Source: Flagellimonas taeanensis (GTDB lineage: Bacteria; Bacteroidota; Bacteroidia; Flavobacteriales; Flavobacteriaceae). Taken from it: a DNA stretch of 64,000 nt. Each line of letters begins with the position of its first letter. The stretch's first letter is position 1. The DNA is taken from positions 1 to 64,000 of the forward strand of contig NZ_QXFO01000026.1 in assembly GCF_003584105.1 (NCBI RefSeq), read 5' to 3'. The notes under the pieces were generated by a model. It worked only from the letters and a program-made list of their open reading frames with translations. It had not been told where the DNA came from and did not search any database. Both the position numbers and the translations under genes were made by a program. Positions 62,832 through 64,000 of this stretch are shown here, one piece after another.

Positions 62832-64000
62832 TTATAACTTTCCCATCTCCTCGAACAAGGCCCACTGGTTGGGATCCAATACCACAGAATCTGGACGGTT
62901 TTTGGCCTTGATCTCAAAGCTTTTGGAACGTTCGTCCAGTTGGATGGTTTCAATGATGGCTTGCCCGTCATGCACCAAAGCAATTTCCAAAGGAAATTGG
63001 AACACATGGTGCTGCTGCACTTGCTCTAAATGCACAATGATGTTCCCTCTTTCGTATTCCCAGTTCCATTTGAGCTGTGGGTGCCCCTTGATGAACAGCC
63101 ATTGCTGGAAAAAGGCCTCTAGGTCTTGATCTGATACTTCTTCCATCACATGCCGGAAATCGTCAGTGAGCACGTTCCTGTTTTGGTAGACGATATAGTA
63201 CTTCCGGATGCCTTCCCAGAAGGTGTTATCACCCAATTTATGGCGGAGCATGTTCAACACCCAACCACCCTTTTGGTAGGTATTGGTGCTCAGTACCTTC
63301 ATCGGGTCCTGGATGGTAAGGTCCACGATCGGGGATGGATTTTTGCGATAATACTCAAAGATTTCTTTTTTGTCAATGGCCAGCTCCTCTTTTCTTCGCT
63401 CGTCGCCATACACGCTTTCCAAATAAAGAATGCAGAAATAGGTGGCAAACCCCTCGCTGAGCCATACGTGGTTCCAGCTTTTTTCGGTAGCCGAATTCCC
63501 AAACCATTGGTGGGCAATCTCATGGGCGATCAAGGGCTCCACAGTTTTGTTCCCGGTCACGGAATTCTCAAAATAGGCAATAGTACCTGCATTTTCGAGT
63601 CCACCCCACTGCGTCTTGGCCTGCATATTGGCCAATTTGGCATACGAATAGGGGCCGATGTGATTGATGAAATATTCCAGAACGTCCTTCGCCACGGTAT
63701 AATCGCCAAAGCCTTCCAAGCGATTTTGCGGGTAAACCCATGCGGAAACCTCAATGTTGTCCACTTCACCAACAACCCTTGATGCAAATTCGGTCACCCC
63801 GATGGTCATCACCTTGGTGGCCACAGGAGCCGGTTCTTGGTATATGGTCAGTTTATATCCATTTTCTAGGTTGCTCTCTTCTTGTTTTTTGCCGGTTGCC
63901 ACCACATCATAATGGTCGGGAGCGGTAATACGGAACTCCACACTTGCTTTATCATACGGATGATCCACGGAGGGAAGCCAGTGCCGCGCTAAATTGGGCC
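62832..64000 (-). CDS. M1-family metallopeptidase, partial (5' end off window)
   Basis: The frame is open from the window edge (reading PNLARHWLPSVDHPYDKAS) to the stop at 62832, giving the C-terminal 389 residues of an aminopeptidase-N-like zinc enzyme. The zinc and catalytic motifs are LIAHEIAHQWFGNSATEKSW followed by VWLSEGFATYF (HExxH-x18-E), with GGLENAGTIAYFE, the GxMEN-like exopeptidase motif, before them. The C-terminal Tyr-containing KYYIVYQNRNVLTDDF and a final Ig-like strand domain follow. A GTG within the frame (63966-63968) is not the true start. The N-terminal beta-saddle is missing from this window. Confidence 0.93.
   Translation of the reverse strand, partial: PNLARHWLPSVDHPYDKASVEFRITAPDHYDVVATGKKQEESNLENGYKLTIYQEPAPVATKVMTIGVTEFASRVVGEVDNIEVSAWVYPQNRLEGFGDYTVAKDVLEYFINHIGPYSYAKLANMQAKTQWGGLENAGTIAYFENSVTGNKTVEPLIAHEIAHQWFGNSATEKSWNHVWLSEGFATYFCILYLESVYGDERRKEELAIDKKEIFEYYRKNPSPIVDLTIQDPMKVLSTNTYQKGGWVLNMLRHKLGDNTFWEGIRKYYIVYQNRNVLTDDFRHVMEEVSDQDLEAFFQQWLFIKGHPQLKWNWEYERGNIIVHLEQVQQHHVFQFPLEIALVHDGQAIIETIQLDERSKSFEIKAKNRPDSVVLDPNQWALFEEMGKL

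Noticed and set aside
1..64000. rRNA, tRNA, CRISPR, transposase or prophage genes
   Set aside because: I read the intergenic gaps by eye and saw no cloverleaf, repeat array or transposase; a tool-based scan could still find a small RNA.

Overview
The window looks like chromosomal DNA from a marine-type member of the Bacteroidota, most probably family Flavobacteriaceae (a Muricauda/Allomuricauda-like genome is my best guess from protein style; I cannot test it). Supporting signs are a SusC/SusD pair, TonB-dependent receptors with carboxypeptidase-like N-terminal domains, a mevalonate-pathway block, DUF5916 and ASPIC/UnbV-type proteins, and several copies of the Bacteroidota -7 promoter element TAnnTTTG. 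Shine-Dalgarno sequences are weak or absent. I saw no rRNA, tRNA, CRISPR array, insertion sequence or prophage. Both edges cut genes: a lipoprotein gene on the left (3' part missing) and an M1 peptidase gene on the right (5' part missing).

Layout. 1-6.8 kb: a secreted repeat-rich lipoprotein and a TonB-dependent receptor face a PhoB/PhoR-type two-component system across an intergenic region with 11-nt-period, Pho-box-like direct repeats; a glycosyltransferase converges on the kinase. 6.9-10.2 kb: trmB, a LysE-type exporter, an alkyltransferase-like protein and a lipoprotein amidase. 10.4-13.7 kb: an Fe-S/redox block (Mrp carrier, NifU-like scaffold, ferredoxin-NADP reductase, 2Fe-2S ferredoxin) with an AT-rich four-helix-bundle gene inserted between reductase and ferredoxin. 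13.8-17 kb: TPM-domain protein and penicillin-acylase-family lipoprotein. 17-21 kb (minus strand): metallophosphoesterase, membrane-anchored AraC regulator, acyltransferase and a small secreted protein.

21-28.5 kb: a GAF-domain protein converges on an HD phosphohydrolase fused to a PycTM-like membrane domain. Next comes a 1239-residue lipoprotein that appears to join a metallophosphoesterase, a CotH/Fam20-like kinase domain and an Omp85-type beta-barrel; this is the most unusual gene in the window.

28.5-48.9 kb is the accessory centre. A LacI-family gene is divergent from susC/susD, with a near-perfect LacI-type operator between them. susCD is followed on the same strand by two paralogous giant FG-GAP/VCBS + UnbV lipoproteins, a vanadium-haloperoxidase/PAP2-type lipoprotein and two small secreted proteins. 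On the other strand lacI leads into a GH65 (maltose-type) phosphorylase and a GH13 lipoprotein amylase, closed by a strong bidirectional terminator. This resembles a reduced maltodextrin utilisation locus joined to a VCBS/haloperoxidase module of unknown function.

48.9-64 kb: a small membrane protein, a glycerophosphodiesterase with an HI0933-type flavoprotein, glpF-glpK, TspO, the mevalonate block (mvaD, mevalonate kinase, UbiA-type prenyltransferase), an RluB-type pseudouridine synthase, a tiny protein carrying a cytochrome-oxidase-subunit-I-like signature, a lineage-specific lipoprotein, a DUF5916 protein and the M1 peptidase. Genes are packed tightly: many same-strand neighbours overlap by 1-8 nt and several convergent pairs share or overlap their stop codons.
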